From contig NZ_JAMQGP010000004.1 in the NCBI RefSeq assembly GCF_023703465.1, forward strand, positions 248,001-312,000: DNA of 64,000 nucleotides, read 5' to 3'. Made by a program: the position numbers and the translations under genes. The stretch comes from Echinimonas agarilytica (GTDB lineage: Bacteria > Pseudomonadota > Gammaproteobacteria > Enterobacterales > Neiellaceae). Numbering within the stretch: position 1 is the first letter of the stretch; each line of letters begins with the position of its first letter. Under the pieces are notes generated by a model. That model was not told where the DNA came from. It worked only from the letters and a program-made list of their open reading frames with translations, and did not search any database. This document shows, one piece after another, positions 63,007-64,000 of this stretch.

Positions 63007-63605
63007 TTTCTGTCTTTCCTATCTGTATTCAATATTGATGGTATTGTTTAACACCTTAAAACAAGGCGCTAAATTTAAACCTCACTGTCCTCGCGTAGCG
63101 CCTGCATTTGCAGCCAGCGGTTTCACGAATCCGACGCCCGAAGAGAGTGAAAATTAAAACACTTCCTAAATGGCACGGCATCAAGATAGCACGAAGATTG
63201 CGGTTTTACCTCCCAATTTCGCATCTCAACCAAATTAGTTGGCGTATCAAGAGTCATTATTCTTCTTGTTTGCGCATTAATTACAGTCTTGTGACACAAC
63301 ATAGGGGGCTAGACGGCGGCAAAAACAACAAATAAAATCAATATAATCATATAGATACATTGCATGCAAAGCATCCGTTACATACTTTAAAAAACGCATT
63401 TTAAAAATGCAGGTCGAGAAAAAGGTCAAATAAATTTTTTTATAAAAAAATGACTTCGGATCACTTTACCGCTTGTATCGCATACCCGTCACTAAAAATA
63501 GGTCTGGCCCCGTAAAATTATCCGCACAATTCACCAACCCAGCTCCCTATTTTAATTAGCTTTGGTACACTCTGAGCGATTCCCAATCAAACCACAGTGA
63601 TCGCC
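63007..63605. other. Long intergenic region with probable csp leader
   Basis: 599 bases with no supported gene. The part near 63007-63200 is probably the 5' leader of the csp mRNA. At 63396-63410 there is a small perfect inverted repeat (GCATTTT, A, AAAATGC). A run of A/T-rich bases at 63425-63460 may be a promoter. I saw no tRNA or known RNA motif. Confidence 0.5.
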
Positions 63606-64000
63606 ATGAATTATATGTCTCTTGATGACTTAAAAAACGCTTGGATTTTCAGACACAATAGCCTCCCTATCGAGGCGTCTGACCGTGCCGCCATCAAGCC
63701 TTTTACCGAACCAAGAGCCAATCAACTCTGGGATACTTTTGTCAGCAAACAAGTGGATCACCCCGACTTTTTTAAGCAAGGCGACTGGGCTTTCAACAAC
63801 AACACATGGAAAGACAGTGACAACTGGGAGTCAACTTGGGACAGTGACGACCCCGCCCTTCCAGAACTGATTCAAGAACATTTAAATTGGGACATAAATA
63901 CCGTGGTGTACTACTGCGTGAATCGAAAATATGTGATTGAGTGTCGTTGGGAAGTGTTTCAGCGCTGCTGGAAAAACTTCTTATTCATGGACGACGGCGC
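63606..64000 (+). CDS. DUF2947 family protein, 3' end outside the window
   Basis: Open frame of 131 codons reaching the window edge. Starts MNYMSLDDLKNAWIFRHNSLPIE, as do the DUF2947 proteins of Vibrio and Shewanella, and contains WESTWDSDDPALPE and VYYCVNRKYVIECRWEVFQRCWKNFLF. A tryptophan-rich cytoplasmic protein of unknown function. Usual family length is about 155 residues, so little is missing. Confidence 0.75.
   Translation, partial: MNYMSLDDLKNAWIFRHNSLPIEASDRAAIKPFTEPRANQLWDTFVSKQVDHPDFFKQGDWAFNNNTWKDSDNWESTWDSDDPALPELIQEHLNWDINTVVYYCVNRKYVIECRWEVFQRCWKNFLFMDDG

Noticed and set aside
1-64000. CRISPR arrays, prophage or complete insertion sequences
   Set aside because: No spaced direct repeats, integrase, transposase, phage structural genes or paired terminal repeats were found on either strand.

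Overview
The window looks like chromosomal DNA of a marine, heterotrophic gammaproteobacterium of the Alteromonadales/Vibrionales type. This rests on the mix of families: a TtpC-type TonB2 operon, SfcA-type malic enzyme, VF530, DUF2986, CLCA_X, DUF2947 and DUF3718 proteins, two TonB-dependent receptors, and two secreted glycoside hydrolases (GH43-like and GH16). Genus or species cannot be read from the sequence alone. Gene density is high. I saw no rRNA, tRNA, CRISPR array, complete insertion sequence or prophage.

Bases 1-14.5 kb form one long same-strand block. It starts with a TonB-dependent receptor cut by the window edge, then a complete TonB2-type energising system (DUF3450 protein, TtpC-like ExbB, ExbB, ExbD, TonB, TPR protein). 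After only 72 bases follow six tightly packed genes that read as a purine-ureide degradation pathway: NUP-family nucleoside protein, AtzE/HpxY-like amidase, HpxW-like Ntn-hydrolase (oxamate amidohydrolase type), TauE/SafE permease, PucG/HpxJ-like ureidoglycine-glyoxylate aminotransferase and AllC/HpxK-like allantoate amidohydrolase. The arrangement suggests dedicated TonB-driven uptake coupled to purine/ureide catabolism; this is the most interesting hypothesis in the window.

Bases 14.5-29.3 kb hold a very large phosphoesterase with an unusual N-terminal half, a sparse 600-base gap, a ferredoxin, fluoride channel and UspA group, NAD-malic enzyme divergent from a second TonB-dependent receptor (with a CRP-like palindrome between them), a soluble histidine kinase/response regulator pair, an aldo-keto reductase and an MscS channel.

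Bases 29.6-46.9 kb carry a cell-wall pair (L,D-transpeptidase and MepK-like endopeptidase), a TetR regulator, proline synthesis (proB-proA), an EAL phosphodiesterase, an expanded version of the pepD-gpt-frsA neighbourhood of enterobacteria (with a purine permease and an M17 aminopeptidase inserted), SOS-controlled dinB, a CorC-like transporter and a GH43-like lipoprotein.

Bases 46.9-64 kb hold a rhodanese, trmB, mutY, a lipoprotein glycerophosphodiesterase, yggX, a PhnA-like protein with a degraded zinc site, a DUF3718 gene behind a striking inverted-repeat promoter, cupin and GNAT genes, GH16, a Tsx/OmpK-like porin, a patatin, a dual-specificity phosphatase, an RNA methyltransferase, RidA, a DUF2986-CLCA_X pair, VF530, an RRM protein, a YkgJ-type protein, a cold-shock protein and the start of a DUF2947 gene.
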